A stretch of DNA of 64,000 nucleotides from Arenibacter arenosicollis (GCF_014397245.1 NZ_JACLHY010000020.1:37121-101120); one strand, 5' to 3'. Shown: positions 26,924 through 37,895, numbered from the stretch's first letter. Program-made: numbers and translations. The notes: a model not told the origin generated them from the letters alone.

Positions 26924-26946
26924 TTGTGATAAAGTGTTTTTAATAG

Positions 26947-26975
26947 AGGCTACCCTAAAAAGGTAGCCTTTTTTG
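26947..26975 (+). terminator. Intrinsic terminator of the fibronectin lipoprotein gene
   Basis: AGGCTACC / GGTAGCCT, 8-bp stem with a 7-base loop and a run of six Ts. It stands between convergent genes and may also help end the efflux operon. Confidence 0.9.
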
Positions 26976-26998
26976 TAATTAAGTAGTATCTAACTGCA

Positions 26999-27676
26999 CT
27001 AGCCATTCAATGCATTGATTTGTCGACCATCCAATAGATTGATGGTTCGTGAACCGTACGTAGCATTCTTTTCTGAGTGGGTAACTTGAATTATGGTAAC
27101 CCCTTCATTATTCAATTGCTTGAAAAGTTCCATAATCTCCTCGCCCTGTTTGGAGTTTAAGTTTCCGGTAGGCTCGTCGGCCAAAATAAGTTTCGGAGAT
27201 GAAATTAATGCCCGCGCAATGCCAACCAATTGTTGTTGTCCACCACTCAGCTGTGAAGGAAAAAGATCTTTTTTTCCAACTATATTAAAACGATCCAAGG
27301 TATCAGCCACCAAGGATTTCCGTTCAGAGCTGCCGACTTTCTTATACAACAAGGGCATTTCCAGATTTTCCTTTACCGTTAGGTCATCCAACAAGTGGTA
27401 GGATTGAAATACAAAGCCAATATATTGTTTGTACAAATTGGCTCGATTCTTTTCTTTTAAGGTGTGAACTGGCTCGTTCAAAAAACTGTATTCCCCTTCG
27501 TCAAAATTATCCAGCATGCCAATAACATTGAGCAGCGTTGATTTACCGGAGCCTGAGGGACCCATAACCGAAATAAACTCCCCTTCTGCCACAGTGAGGT
27601 TTATATCCTTTAACAAGAAGATACGTTGCCCGCCTGAGTTTACCCATTTAAAAATGTTGTTAAGTTGTAATAGCAT
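26999..27676 (-). CDS. ABC transporter ATP-binding protein (MacB/LolD type), last gene of the efflux operon
   Basis: 225 residues. Walker A is GPSGSGKST (about 40-48), the Q loop is in GFVFQSYHLLDDLT, the signature is LSGGQQQLVGIARAL and Walker B is LILADEPTGNLNS. The signature is followed by LVG where the family usually has RVA. It belongs to the LolD/MacB ATPase clade that powers FtsX-type permeases. It starts 97 bp after the fifth permease gene, and the operon already contains a second ATPase at its other end, so the two may serve different permease pairs. Confidence 0.93.
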   Translation of the reverse strand: MLLQLNNIFKWVNSGGQRIFLLKDINLTVAEGEFISVMGPSGSGKSTLLNVIGMLDNFDEGEYSFLNEPVHTLKEKNRANLYKQYIGFVFQSYHLLDDLTVKENLEMPLLYKKVGSSERKSLVADTLDRFNIVGKKDLFPSQLSGGQQQLVGIARALISSPKLILADEPTGNLNSKQGEEIMELFKQLNNEGVTIIQVTHSEKNATYGSRTINLLDGRQINALNG

Positions 27677-27773
27677 AATTATTGTTTTTCATTTGCTCGA
27701 ACGGAGTCGAGTTATTATTCCTATGTCGTCCTGGTTTTCGATAACGGCCGCAATAAAAGGTTAGATTTATTTT

Positions 27774-30191
27774 TCACTCCGTTCTTAAACTTTTAAGAGG
27801 TTTGATCAATGCTGCCCCTATAGACTGGTAGCTAATTGTCGCTACAGCAACAGCCATAGCAATCATACCTGCACTCAGGAATATTTCCCATCCAATATCC
27901 ACCTTATAGGCAAAATCCTCCAACCATCGGTTCATCATATACCATCCTATAGGTATCGCAATAAGTATGGCAATAACAATCAACTTCAAAAAATCCAAGG
28001 TCAACAGTTTATAAATACTTTCAAAGGGAGCTCCTAAAACCAACCGAATACTTATTTCCTTTTTTCTTTGTTCCACCATAAAGGCGGACAGTGCAAACAG
28101 CCCTAAACATGCCACTAAAATAGCAAACAGGGCAAAGCTGTTGAATATTTTCCCCATACGTTGCACATCCTCGTGCATTTGGGTAAATTTCTGATCTAAA
28201 AAGGAATAAGCAAAGGCTTGGTTGGGTACATTTTTGTTCCAAATTGCTTCAATGGCTGCCAAGCCCCCCCCAATATTATCCGACTTAAGTTTTACCGAAA
28301 TTGCACCGAGGTCATTGTTTGCAACAACTAAGGTAAGAGCGCTTATATCTTCCTTCAAGGATTTAAAATGGAAATCCTGTACCACCCCTACAATGGTCCA
28401 GTCCCTTCCATTGTTAATGTACTTTCCAATAGGGTTCTCATAACCGAGATCCTGGGCCATTTTCGCATTAATAATCATCGAATTAATGGAGTCGGAAGCA
28501 ATTTGCCTGGAAAAATCCCTACCCTCCTTCACCTTTACCCCCAGTGTTTTTATGTAATCATAATCCACTCGCCAAACTTGCGCAGGTATCCCTCGATCTT
28601 CAATCCCCTCCCCCACTTTTTTAAAAGTATTGCCATTCCTTTTGGCGCCATCGATCGGCAAATAATCACTTTTTGTTACAGCTTGTACTTGAGGAAGCTG
28701 TAACAATTGTGCCTTGAAGCTTTCCGATTTATTTCCCAAAATATTGGCCCCTTCCAAAATCACAACCTGATCTTTGTCGTAACCCAGTTCTTTATGTAGG
28801 ATATAGTTCATTTGCTTGTAAATGATCAATGTTCCGATAATCAGGATAACCGATGCAGCAAACTGAAACACGACCAAACCGCTTCTAAGATTTCCGCTCT
28901 TACTGCCGACACTAAGGCTCCCTTTTAGAACATTAACAGGTCTAAAGGAAGAAAGATAAAATGCAGGGTACATTCCTGCTATAATTCCAATAAATAGGGC
29001 CGAGGATGCCATAAGCGGTACAAACCACCAAACCTCCCAGGGAAATAAAATGGACTTTGCTGCAATTTCATTAAAGGTGGGTAGCAAGACCCAGGCTAAC
29101 ATCAGCCCCAATAAAAAGGAGATTAGACTGTACAGTACCGATTCGGTAAGAAATTGTGCAACCAAGTTACTTTTGTAAGCCCCAACAGTTTTACGCATTC
29201 CTACTTCCTTTGCCCTATTGGCCGATTTGGCGGTTGAAAGGTTAATGAAATTGATACAGGCCAATAATAAAATAAACCCTGCTATGGCTCCAAAAAGCCA
29301 AACAAACCGAATATCACCATGTTTTAGACCATCCCCCATGGCAAGATCTGATCGTAAATGTATATCGGCAATGGGTTGCAACTTGTATTCAACAGTTTTT
29401 AGGACTTGGATAAAAGCTGGGTCACGTCCATACGCCAATTGGGCCGGGATGATGTAGTTTTCCATTATGGAAAACATTTTTTTCTCCAAGGCTGGAATAC
29501 TGGCATTTTCGTCTACGAGAACATAGGTGAAATAATTCTGATTGGTCCAGCTCATATTCGTATCCTCTATGGGTAACAAAAAATTAAACTGGAGATGGGA
29601 TTTTTTGGGAAAATCTGGCATAACGCCGGTAATCGTATAAGGTCTTGAGGTGTTGTTATCCAATACAATAGACTTGCCCAGGGCATTCCCTTCAGGGAAA
29701 TATTTATCTGCCTTGGATTTGGTAATTACAATATTGCCAGGTTGTAACAAGGCCTCCTTGGTATTTCCCTGTACCAAGGTTATCTCAAGAATTTCAAAGA
29801 TGTTCTGGTTGGCAAATACAAACCCGTCCTCAAAATTGTTCTGGGATTCACCCGTTAATCGCAGACCACGTTTCCCAGCGCCAAAGAGCTCGCTCATATT
29901 TATTTTTCCAGCCTTTTCTATCTCCGGAAAATCGGATTGTAGGGCATCCGCAAAAGGCAATTGAAAATGGACGCTCTTTTTAATTTCACCATCCATAAAA
30001 CCCTGCAAAACAACCCGATAAATACGGTCCTTGTTTTCGTATTGCTGGTCATAGCTGAGTTCATCTTTAATGAATAATGCAATCAACAGACATGCCGCAA
30101 TGCCCACGGCAAAACCACCGACCTTAATAAAGGTGAAGAGCTTATCAGTCTTAATGCTTCGCCAAGCAATTTTTAGATAATTTTTTATCAT
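27774..30191 (-). CDS. FtsX/MacB-type ABC permease 5 (last of the tandem)
   Basis: 805 residues. Membrane segment 1 at about 20-42 (VGGFAVGIAACLLIALFI) is followed by a large periplasmic MacB-like domain; segments 2-5 lie between about 285 and 450, a second periplasmic domain follows, and three last segments lie after about 680. The FtsX signature reads KEISIRLVLGA. The end KPLKSLRTE is shared with the sister genes. Such permeases do not move substrate through the membrane but couple ATP hydrolysis to mechanical work on periplasmic partners (adaptor/TolC) or lipoproteins. Confidence 0.92.
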   Translation of the reverse strand: MIKNYLKIAWRSIKTDKLFTFIKVGGFAVGIAACLLIALFIKDELSYDQQYENKDRIYRVVLQGFMDGEIKKSVHFQLPFADALQSDFPEIEKAGKINMSELFGAGKRGLRLTGESQNNFEDGFVFANQNIFEILEITLVQGNTKEALLQPGNIVITKSKADKYFPEGNALGKSIVLDNNTSRPYTITGVMPDFPKKSHLQFNFLLPIEDTNMSWTNQNYFTYVLVDENASIPALEKKMFSIMENYIIPAQLAYGRDPAFIQVLKTVEYKLQPIADIHLRSDLAMGDGLKHGDIRFVWLFGAIAGFILLLACINFINLSTAKSANRAKEVGMRKTVGAYKSNLVAQFLTESVLYSLISFLLGLMLAWVLLPTFNEIAAKSILFPWEVWWFVPLMASSALFIGIIAGMYPAFYLSSFRPVNVLKGSLSVGSKSGNLRSGLVVFQFAASVILIIGTLIIYKQMNYILHKELGYDKDQVVILEGANILGNKSESFKAQLLQLPQVQAVTKSDYLPIDGAKRNGNTFKKVGEGIEDRGIPAQVWRVDYDYIKTLGVKVKEGRDFSRQIASDSINSMIINAKMAQDLGYENPIGKYINNGRDWTIVGVVQDFHFKSLKEDISALTLVVANNDLGAISVKLKSDNIGGGLAAIEAIWNKNVPNQAFAYSFLDQKFTQMHEDVQRMGKIFNSFALFAILVACLGLFALSAFMVEQRKKEISIRLVLGAPFESIYKLLTLDFLKLIVIAILIAIPIGWYMMNRWLEDFAYKVDIGWEIFLSAGMIAMAVAVATISYQSIGAALIKPLKSLRTE

Positions 30192-30216
30192 TATTGTTGA
30201 TTTTATTGATTGATGA

Positions 30217-32700
30217 TTATTCGTTTCTCAACGATTCTGCCGGGTTGACCATTGCCGTTTTAAACGATTGGGAGAGGATTGACAATGCTGCTACCAGTAG
30301 TACTACAATGAGTGGCACTACGAACATCCAAATACTTAGGTCAATTTTGAAGGCGTATTTTTCCAACCATTTTTGGGTCACAAAATAGATGATCGGTAGT
30401 GCTATTGCCCCCGACAGCAGCACCAGGCTAAGCAATTTACTTGGAATTATAGCCAAGGCCTGTCCCACCGTGGCGCCCATAACTTTCCGAACACTTATCT
30501 CCTTGGTCTTTTGCATAGCCATATGCGAACCCAGACCGAATAGACCTAAAGCAGCAATAAAAATTGCCAACAATGAAAACACCAAACAGATGATCCCAAA
30601 TTTCGATTCGGCCTGGTACTGCCGGTTAAAATAGTCGTCCATAAAAAAGGAGTTGTACAAATCGTTTGGAAAAAACTCTTTGAATTTGGACTCTATTTGG
30701 CCCGTGGTTTCACGAATATTACCAGCGGCTATATTTACAGTTACGAACGAGACCCCGTAGCCCATGAGATTCATAAAGACAATTGGGTCGTACCCTTTTT
30801 GAAGTGATTGTTGATGATGGTCTTCCACTACTCCGATTATGTCAGCTGTTCTATCAATAGGGCCATACTTAAAAATCATCTTTTTGTTGATAGCCGCTTC
30901 AGGTTCTGAAAACCCTAATATTCTTGCCGCCGAACGGTTGATCAGGACCCTATGACCGGACGGAACGGGACCTTCCCTTGTATACAATGAACTAGTATCT
31001 TCCTTCACAAAATCTCTTCCTGCCAAGAGGTCGATGTCGTAGGTCTTCATAAAATCTTGATCTATAATTACGAAATTGGCACTGACCCCCAATTCTCTTG
31101 GTTTATGCACCTGTCTTATGGTATTCCCTTGTACAATTGGTTTTCCTGGTATTTCATCGGACAAGGCAACACTATTGATTCTTGGGTTTTGAACCAATTC
31201 CATTTTAAAAGATTCCACTTTCAGTTGGGTGGTTGAATCAGCATAAGTTGGTGCTGCAAAGACAAGATTTTGTTCAGCATTGAAACCAAGGTCCTGGTTC
31301 TGCATGTATGAAAATTGGTTATAAACAATGTAGGTTCCCGCAATAAGGGCTATTGAAATGGCAAATTGAGAAACTACCATAGCCTTTTGTAGTGTATTCC
31401 CTTTTGTTGTTTTATGGAACTTTCCCCGAAGAACTTCAATGGGTACAAATCCGGACAATACAAAGGCTGGATATAGACCTGCTAAAACTCCCCCGATAAG
31501 AAATATACCTATCATGGCCCACCAGACTTGCCATTCACCCCACATCTCAAAGCTTAAAACCTCTATTCCGACCAATGAATTAAAAGAGGGAATCAACAAA
31601 TTAATAAATACAAATGCTATGATAACTGCAAAAAAATTAATGAGGAGCGATTCAAATAGAAATTGATGTATAAGCACTGATCTAGGGGCGCCAACCACCT
31701 TTTTGATCCCGACTTCTTTGGCTCTCTCCATCGATTTGGCAGTAGATAGGTTGATGAAATTAATCATAGCAATGGCAATGATAAAACCCGCTACGATCAA
31801 TAAAAAGTACAAGGTACCTTCGCTGTTATTGGCAGAAATCTCTTTTAATAAATGAGATTTTAAATGAATGTCCTTAACTGGTTGTAATGCCATTTTTGCT
31901 TCAAAACCGTGCTCAATCATAATATCCCCCAAATATTTTTTTACGAATTCCGGAAACTTGGCTTCAACGGTCTTCTGACTTGTTCCCGGTTTTAGTTTAA
32001 TGTAATTGTAAAATTCCGGCCATACCCAACTGTTGGCATGATCGCCATTTGGGCCGAAGATGTTATAGGAAACAATCATACCCATAGGTAAGTGCGTATT
32101 GTCCGGTCGTTCTTTAAAGACACCGGTTACCTTTAATTTAAAATTATCATTGACCTCTATCATTTTTTCAATAGGGTCTTCATTCCCGAAAAAGCGATGG
32201 GCTATTTTCTCGCTCAGTATGACGGAGATAGGTTCATTGAGTGCTGTTGCGGCATCACCTTGAATGAATTGTAAATCGAAAAGATCGATAATAGAATTAT
32301 CGGCAAAATAAATATGATCATCATTGGCATCAGATTTTATTTCGTCACCAAAGGTATTGGTATATGAAATATTCATGGTACCAGAAAACGCCATCGGCTT
32401 ATCGGCGATACGCGTATAACTTTCAACTTCCGGAAAATCCGATAGCATGGCCCGGCCCGTCATAGGGTGATTTGTCGCTGAAGTAACAAAACCATTGTCG
32501 CCCAAGTTTGTAGTAAGGGTAACCCTATACAGGTCATCAACATCAGGAATAAAGGTATCATAGCTTTTTTCGAATGTGATGTATTGTGTCAACAGGATAA
32601 ATGCCGTTATTCCAATTGCTAGCCCTAAGACATTGATGCCAGTAAACAGTTTGTTCCTTAAAAAGAATCGTAAGGCAATTTTTAGATGATTTTTTAGCAT
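30217..32700 (-). CDS. FtsX/MacB-type ABC permease 4
   Basis: 827 residues, the longest of the five. It shows the same plan: short cytoplasmic N-terminus (MLKNHLKIALRFFLRNKLF), first membrane segment at about 21-41, two periplasmic domains and seven further segments. The FtsX signature is KEISVRKVMGA and the C-terminus NPAESLRNE. It starts only 25 bp before permease 5 (stop-to-start), so the two are translated from one message. Its periplasmic domains are clearly different in sequence from those of the sisters, suggesting divergence after duplication. Confidence 0.92.
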   Translation of the reverse strand: MLKNHLKIALRFFLRNKLFTGINVLGLAIGITAFILLTQYITFEKSYDTFIPDVDDLYRVTLTTNLGDNGFVTSATNHPMTGRAMLSDFPEVESYTRIADKPMAFSGTMNISYTNTFGDEIKSDANDDHIYFADNSIIDLFDLQFIQGDAATALNEPISVILSEKIAHRFFGNEDPIEKMIEVNDNFKLKVTGVFKERPDNTHLPMGMIVSYNIFGPNGDHANSWVWPEFYNYIKLKPGTSQKTVEAKFPEFVKKYLGDIMIEHGFEAKMALQPVKDIHLKSHLLKEISANNSEGTLYFLLIVAGFIIAIAMINFINLSTAKSMERAKEVGIKKVVGAPRSVLIHQFLFESLLINFFAVIIAFVFINLLIPSFNSLVGIEVLSFEMWGEWQVWWAMIGIFLIGGVLAGLYPAFVLSGFVPIEVLRGKFHKTTKGNTLQKAMVVSQFAISIALIAGTYIVYNQFSYMQNQDLGFNAEQNLVFAAPTYADSTTQLKVESFKMELVQNPRINSVALSDEIPGKPIVQGNTIRQVHKPRELGVSANFVIIDQDFMKTYDIDLLAGRDFVKEDTSSLYTREGPVPSGHRVLINRSAARILGFSEPEAAINKKMIFKYGPIDRTADIIGVVEDHHQQSLQKGYDPIVFMNLMGYGVSFVTVNIAAGNIRETTGQIESKFKEFFPNDLYNSFFMDDYFNRQYQAESKFGIICLVFSLLAIFIAALGLFGLGSHMAMQKTKEISVRKVMGATVGQALAIIPSKLLSLVLLSGAIALPIIYFVTQKWLEKYAFKIDLSIWMFVVPLIVVLLVAALSILSQSFKTAMVNPAESLRNE

Positions 32701-32861
32701 GATTCCTGTTTTTAGTCCTCCCTTTAGTCCCGCCGTAGACGGGGAAACAGTTCGGTTTTTGATTTAAATTTTAATGTCTTCGTATCAATTGCACATCATT
32801 GGATATTCTTAGATATAGGATAATCTTTACTGCTACTGCCATCGCTCTACTGATTACTTAA

Positions 32862-35261
32862 TTATTCCGTTCTCAAACTTTTTACCGGGTTGGCATTAGC
32901 CGCTTTAATGGCCTGAAAACTCACGGTTAATATTGTAATCGCCAACGATCCAATAACGGCAAAAGCGAAGATCCACCACTCCAAGATTACATGGTATGGA
33001 TAGTCTTGCAGCCAACCGTTCATAACGTAGTATGAAATAGGTATGGCTATAAAACAAGAAATGATTACCAGTTTTAAAAAATCTTTGGAAAGCATGTTCC
33101 ACACGTTGAATACTGTGGCTCCTAGAACCTTCCGGACCCCAATTTCCTTGGTACGCTGTTCCGCAACAAATGATGTGAGTCCGAATAGGCCAAGACAACT
33201 TATTAATATGGCCAAGGCCGTAAAAATTCCAGATAAGGTTCCAATGCGTTCTTCAGCAGCAAATTTTTCGCCATATTCATCATCCACAAAATCATATTGA
33301 AAAGGAAGACTAGGAAAATGTTCTTTAAACACATTTTCAATAATCGCCATGTTCTGACTTGCACTTTGATTTGGATTCAATCTTAAATTGTAGAAACTGG
33401 AATTGCCGTGTTTATCAAAAACATAAACACCCTGCTTAACAGGTTCATATGGCGATTGCGTAATCATGTCTTCTACAACACCAATAATTTTTAAGGGCGG
33501 ACCCGGATCTTCTTCATCATCATCTTTCAAAAACTTGCCAACTGGATCCTTGATGCCCATGTATTTTACTGCAGTCCGATTGATCAATACCGCGTTTGAA
33601 TCGGTAGCGAACTCCCTCGAAAAATCTCGACCATCAACAATTTTCATACCCAAAGACTTAACGTATTCCGGAGTTACTTCGGTCCATGCCAAATCTTCTT
33701 GAAAACCTTCGGGCTTCCCCTCCCAATCAAATCCACTGCGGTTGGACCAAATCTGTGTGGTTGGACTGCTGGAAGCCGACATTTCGATTACCGCACCTGA
33801 ATTTAAAAATTCGCTTCGCATTAAATCATATTTACCTTCAAAATCTTGACTGAAGGTAGGTATCTGAACAAGGCCAGCTTTATCATACCCCACGGGTCGG
33901 TTTTTGGCATAATTGATCTGCTGCATTACTATGACGGTTCCAATAATAAAGGCCACGGAAACAGTAAACTGCAGTACGACCAAAATTTTTCTGGGCAAGC
34001 CGGCATATTTTCCGGATGTGAAGGTTCCTTTTAATACATCCACTGGTCTAAAAGAAGACAGATAAAGTGCCGGATAGCTACCTGCCACTAAAGCAGTAAT
34101 CGTTATAAACACCAATAATACAACCCAAAAATTAGTGCTGTTCCAAGGGAACGAAATTTCCTTCTTGGATAAATCATTGAATCCGTTCATGGACAATAAG
34201 ACTATTATCACGGCAATAATAAACGCAAACAATACCACTAAGAAAGATTCACTCAAAAACTGGTTGATCAATTGATTTCTTTGTGAGCCAATGGATTTTC
34301 GAATCCCCACTTCCTTGGCCCTTTTTTCGGACCTAGCCGTACTAAGGTTCATGAAATTTATACATGCCAATAGCAATACAAAAGCCCCAATTATTCCGAA
34401 TAACCACACATATTTTATGCGCCCACCAACTTGCTCCCCGTTTTCGAAATTGCCTCGTAGGTACCAATCTTTCATTGGAAAGAGAAATATTTTTGGATTG
34501 AATTCCGCCGTATCCTCGTTTGCATTTTTTTTCACATTCAGAATGGCCTCGGTAACTTTTTCCATTGTAGAATTGTCAGCAATCTGGACGAACATCTGAA
34601 AGGAGTTATTTCCCCATTGATCTTCAGCATTCTTCATCCATTCTTGGGTCGCGATCATTTTGTCCCACGGCATTAGGAATTCGACATCATTAAATGAATT
34701 ATTAAAAGGAATATCCTCATATACCGCAGTCACCATTACATCGTATTGATTGTTTACTTTTAAGGTTTTACCAATAGGATCCTCATTACCAAAAAGTGCA
34801 TGGGAGACGGATTCGGACAGCATTACGGAATTTAGTTCTCGCAAACCATCTTTCTCCCCTTTTATAATTTTTAAATCCAACATTTCAGGAGCTTCCCGCT
34901 GCATAAAATTTCCTGTTTTGGAAAGACTTTTCTCTTTGTATCGCAGATATCTGGAAATGTTCCAAGAAGACATCACCAAATGCTTAAAGTTATCTGCATA
35001 ACCGTCTCGTAACACTTTTTCCAAGGGTCGGGGTATCGCAGGGCCTGTACCGGTTTCTTGGTTAAATGTTTGTGATTGGAACACTTGGGCAATACTGTCT
35101 TTGTTTTTAAAATAGCTGTTATGACTAAGTTCATCTTGGATCCATAGACCAATTATGAGCGTTACCGCCATTCCCAAGGCAAGCCCGCCAACATTTATTG
35201 CGGAATAGCCCTTATTTTTCCATAGGTTCCTCCAAGCTATTTTTAAATAGTTCTTAAACAT
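32862..35261 (-). CDS. FtsX/MacB-type ABC permease 3
   Basis: 799 residues. N-terminus MFKNYLKIAWRNLWKNKGYS, first membrane segment VGGLALGMAVTLIIGLWI, FtsX signature KEIGVRKVLGA, C-terminus NPVKSLRTE. The first periplasmic domain contains MQREAPEMLDLKIIKGEKDG and the second PTQIWSNRSGFDWEGKPEGF. It lies 161 bp upstream of permease 4. The leader carries the repeated sequence described at 35269-35292. Confidence 0.92.
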   Translation of the reverse strand: MFKNYLKIAWRNLWKNKGYSAINVGGLALGMAVTLIIGLWIQDELSHNSYFKNKDSIAQVFQSQTFNQETGTGPAIPRPLEKVLRDGYADNFKHLVMSSWNISRYLRYKEKSLSKTGNFMQREAPEMLDLKIIKGEKDGLRELNSVMLSESVSHALFGNEDPIGKTLKVNNQYDVMVTAVYEDIPFNNSFNDVEFLMPWDKMIATQEWMKNAEDQWGNNSFQMFVQIADNSTMEKVTEAILNVKKNANEDTAEFNPKIFLFPMKDWYLRGNFENGEQVGGRIKYVWLFGIIGAFVLLLACINFMNLSTARSEKRAKEVGIRKSIGSQRNQLINQFLSESFLVVLFAFIIAVIIVLLSMNGFNDLSKKEISFPWNSTNFWVVLLVFITITALVAGSYPALYLSSFRPVDVLKGTFTSGKYAGLPRKILVVLQFTVSVAFIIGTVIVMQQINYAKNRPVGYDKAGLVQIPTFSQDFEGKYDLMRSEFLNSGAVIEMSASSSPTTQIWSNRSGFDWEGKPEGFQEDLAWTEVTPEYVKSLGMKIVDGRDFSREFATDSNAVLINRTAVKYMGIKDPVGKFLKDDDEEDPGPPLKIIGVVEDMITQSPYEPVKQGVYVFDKHGNSSFYNLRLNPNQSASQNMAIIENVFKEHFPSLPFQYDFVDDEYGEKFAAEERIGTLSGIFTALAILISCLGLFGLTSFVAEQRTKEIGVRKVLGATVFNVWNMLSKDFLKLVIISCFIAIPISYYVMNGWLQDYPYHVILEWWIFAFAVIGSLAITILTVSFQAIKAANANPVKSLRTE

Positions 35262-35268
35262 GATTTGC

Positions 35269-35292
35269 GTTTTTGATTTGATTGATGATATG
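35269..35292 (-). repeat. Leader repeat, copy upstream of permease 3
   Basis: The bases GTTTTTGATTTGATTGATGA and then TATG (plus-strand reading) stand just before the start of permease 3. The same string, shorter by one T, stands before permease 2 (37896-37918). Shared leaders support tandem duplication or a common regulatory element. Confidence 0.6.
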
Positions 35293-35476
35293 TGTTTTCA
35301 ACTTTTAGTTGTTCACTTTCGACTATATACAACTTATTTTTACTATCAACTGCGAACTGATCGAACCACCCTTTCCATTTTCTGCCCTCTATGCCACCTT
35401 CCCCACACTCAATACCGTTGGCCAAATTCGTTCGCCTTGTTCACTGTTCACTGGCTACTAACAACCGTTTCCTTTT

Positions 35477-37888
35477 TCACTCCGTTCGTAAACTTTTTAC
35501 CGGGTTAACAATGGCCGCTTTTATGGTATGAAAACTGACCGTAAATAACGCCACCGCTATTACCATAGCTCCCACCCCCAAAAATATGAGTGGATCGATG
35601 GATATACGATATTCATAATTCTCGATCCACATCTGCATGATATACCAGGCCAAGGGGACTGCAATTAAAAGACTGAGCAATACCAGTTTTACAAAGTGAA
35701 TTGATATCATACCAACAATACTCTTCACCGATGCCCCCATAACTTTTCGTATCCCTATTTCCTTGGTTCTCAACTCTATGACCATTAATGATATGGCGAA
35801 AAGGCCTAAACAGGAAAGGAATATGGCTATGGCCGATGCAGTACTAAATACTGTGGTCATAACTATTTCGCCCTCGTACCAGGCCTGTAGATTCTCATCC
35901 AAAAAGGAAGCGTTGAAGAGGGCATTATCCGTAAGCTTTTCCCAAACTAATGCGATATGTTCCATCACCAACTGTGGATTATCCGATTTAACCTTTAGGA
36001 AAATATAATTTATACGTTCCGTTGCGGATAGATGAATGGCAATTGGATATGACTTATCGGACGGAGAATAGGCATTAAAATCTGGTATTACTCCTATAAT
36101 TCTATTCCCCAATCCTGCTTCTTCCCCTCCAAAATATTTACCAATAGGATCAGGTTCTCCCATAGCCTTTACAAAGCTTTCGGTAACCACAAACGCATTT
36201 ATTGTATCCGTAGCAAAGGCAGGATCAAAATCCCTTCCCTTAATAATTGGAATTTGTAAAGTCTTTAAAAAATCATAATCCGCCAAGAGCCAATCGGCCG
36301 AAACCTGGTTTTGTTTATAATCGAACCCTACAACCGACCTGACAGTAACCTTGTCCAAGCCCCTTCCTAAATTACCACCTGTCCCGGTAATGGAAACAAT
36401 ATTGGGATCGTTTTGAAGTTCGTTCCGCATACGCACCAATATTTTTCTACCATCTTGTTGGAAACCTACAGGAATACTTATAACCTGCTCCTTTTCAAAA
36501 CCTATAGGTACTTCCCTTAAAAAATCCAGTTGTTGGCCTGCTATCCAACTTATGCAGATTAACAGGCTGGAAATGGCAAACTGACTTACCAACAAGCTAT
36601 TGCGAAGCGCTCCTGGTCTCTTGGTGGAGATCTTACCCTTTAAGACGCCAACCAAACTAAAGTTGGCCATTTTTAAGGCTGGGTATCCCCCAGCAATCAG
36701 GGTTACCAGTAAAAAGACGCCTGTCATAATTGCCAAAAAGGTGGGCTGGAATAGCGCTGAAATTTCAATACCACCTCCAAATTGAGCATTAAAGACGGGT
36801 ATCAATTGGGAAGCTAGGCCCAATCCCAACATAAAACCAACAAAATAGAGCAGCAATGCTTCTCCCCATAACTGCATAAAAAGTTGCCCCTTATAGGCCC
36901 CTAGAGTCTTCCTTACTCCCAGCTCACGGCTTCTTTTAAAAGAATTGGCCATGTTAAGGTTTACAAAATTAAAACAGGCAATCAATAGAATAAAGGCCCC
37001 CAAAGACATAAGTGCATATACCAATAGCTTGGAAGAACTCCTTTCCCCTGAAAAATGAATATCATTTATATTGGTGAGGTTTATGCTCAATAGTTCGGAG
37101 GATTTCTTAACATCCGACCGACCCGACCTTAGTTGGGCTAATTGATCGGGATAGTATTTTTCCACAAAAGGTTCCAGTTTCATAGCAACTTTTTGCAGAT
37201 CACTATTTTTGGAGATTTTAACAAAAACACTGGATCCATTCGAGCCCCAATTATTTTGAAGTTGTGCATAATTGGGAAGTGATTGGATGCGGGCTACCGC
37301 ATCAAAACGAATACTGGAATTATTTGGACAGTCTTTGACCACAGCCGTTACGGTGTAGTATTCCACGTCTTCGCCTCTGCCTATTTTTAGCTCCTTCCCT
37401 ATGGGATCCGATTCCCCAAAAATGGCCTTGGCCGTAGTTTCGCTTAAAGCTATGTCTTGAATACCGGAAAGTGCCATGCTACCATTACCAATAAGTACCG
37501 GAAAATTGAACATATCAAAAAAATTGGGATCAGTCCTAACAACCACCCGTTCAATATTTTTTTCCTCGTATGAGAAATTTTCAGGCATCCCCATATTTAC
37601 CACTATAGCAGCCTCCACTTCCGGAATATCGGTCCTTAAAGCAGCAGCGGCAGGCAATGGCATCTGGGAACTCATTTCAGTACCCTGGGCACTGTTTATA
37701 AGGCGGGAAGTTCTAAACAGCTGGGGCTTATCCCTGTGGAAAGAATCAAAACTCAGATGAAAATAGGCCGTCAAAAATAAAAGGATACAAATGGAAAAAG
37801 CGATGGCCAAGCCAAAAATATGAATGGCGGAATGCAATTTATTTCTCCGCATATTTCGCCAAGCGATTTTAAAATAATTCCTAAACAT
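35477..37888 (-). CDS. FtsX/MacB-type ABC permease 2
   Basis: 803 residues. N-terminus MFRNYFKIAWRNMRRNKLHS, first membrane segment FGLAIAFSICILLFLTAYF, FtsX signature KEIGIRKVMGA, C-terminus NPVKSLRTE. It has the two MacB-like periplasmic domains. It lies 215 bp upstream of permease 3; that gap holds no gene but a stretch of simple pyrimidine-rich sequence. Confidence 0.92.
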   Translation of the reverse strand: MFRNYFKIAWRNMRRNKLHSAIHIFGLAIAFSICILLFLTAYFHLSFDSFHRDKPQLFRTSRLINSAQGTEMSSQMPLPAAAALRTDIPEVEAAIVVNMGMPENFSYEEKNIERVVVRTDPNFFDMFNFPVLIGNGSMALSGIQDIALSETTAKAIFGESDPIGKELKIGRGEDVEYYTVTAVVKDCPNNSSIRFDAVARIQSLPNYAQLQNNWGSNGSSVFVKISKNSDLQKVAMKLEPFVEKYYPDQLAQLRSGRSDVKKSSELLSINLTNINDIHFSGERSSSKLLVYALMSLGAFILLIACFNFVNLNMANSFKRSRELGVRKTLGAYKGQLFMQLWGEALLLYFVGFMLGLGLASQLIPVFNAQFGGGIEISALFQPTFLAIMTGVFLLVTLIAGGYPALKMANFSLVGVLKGKISTKRPGALRNSLLVSQFAISSLLICISWIAGQQLDFLREVPIGFEKEQVISIPVGFQQDGRKILVRMRNELQNDPNIVSITGTGGNLGRGLDKVTVRSVVGFDYKQNQVSADWLLADYDFLKTLQIPIIKGRDFDPAFATDTINAFVVTESFVKAMGEPDPIGKYFGGEEAGLGNRIIGVIPDFNAYSPSDKSYPIAIHLSATERINYIFLKVKSDNPQLVMEHIALVWEKLTDNALFNASFLDENLQAWYEGEIVMTTVFSTASAIAIFLSCLGLFAISLMVIELRTKEIGIRKVMGASVKSIVGMISIHFVKLVLLSLLIAVPLAWYIMQMWIENYEYRISIDPLIFLGVGAMVIAVALFTVSFHTIKAAIVNPVKSLRTE

Positions 37889-37895
37889 GATCTTC

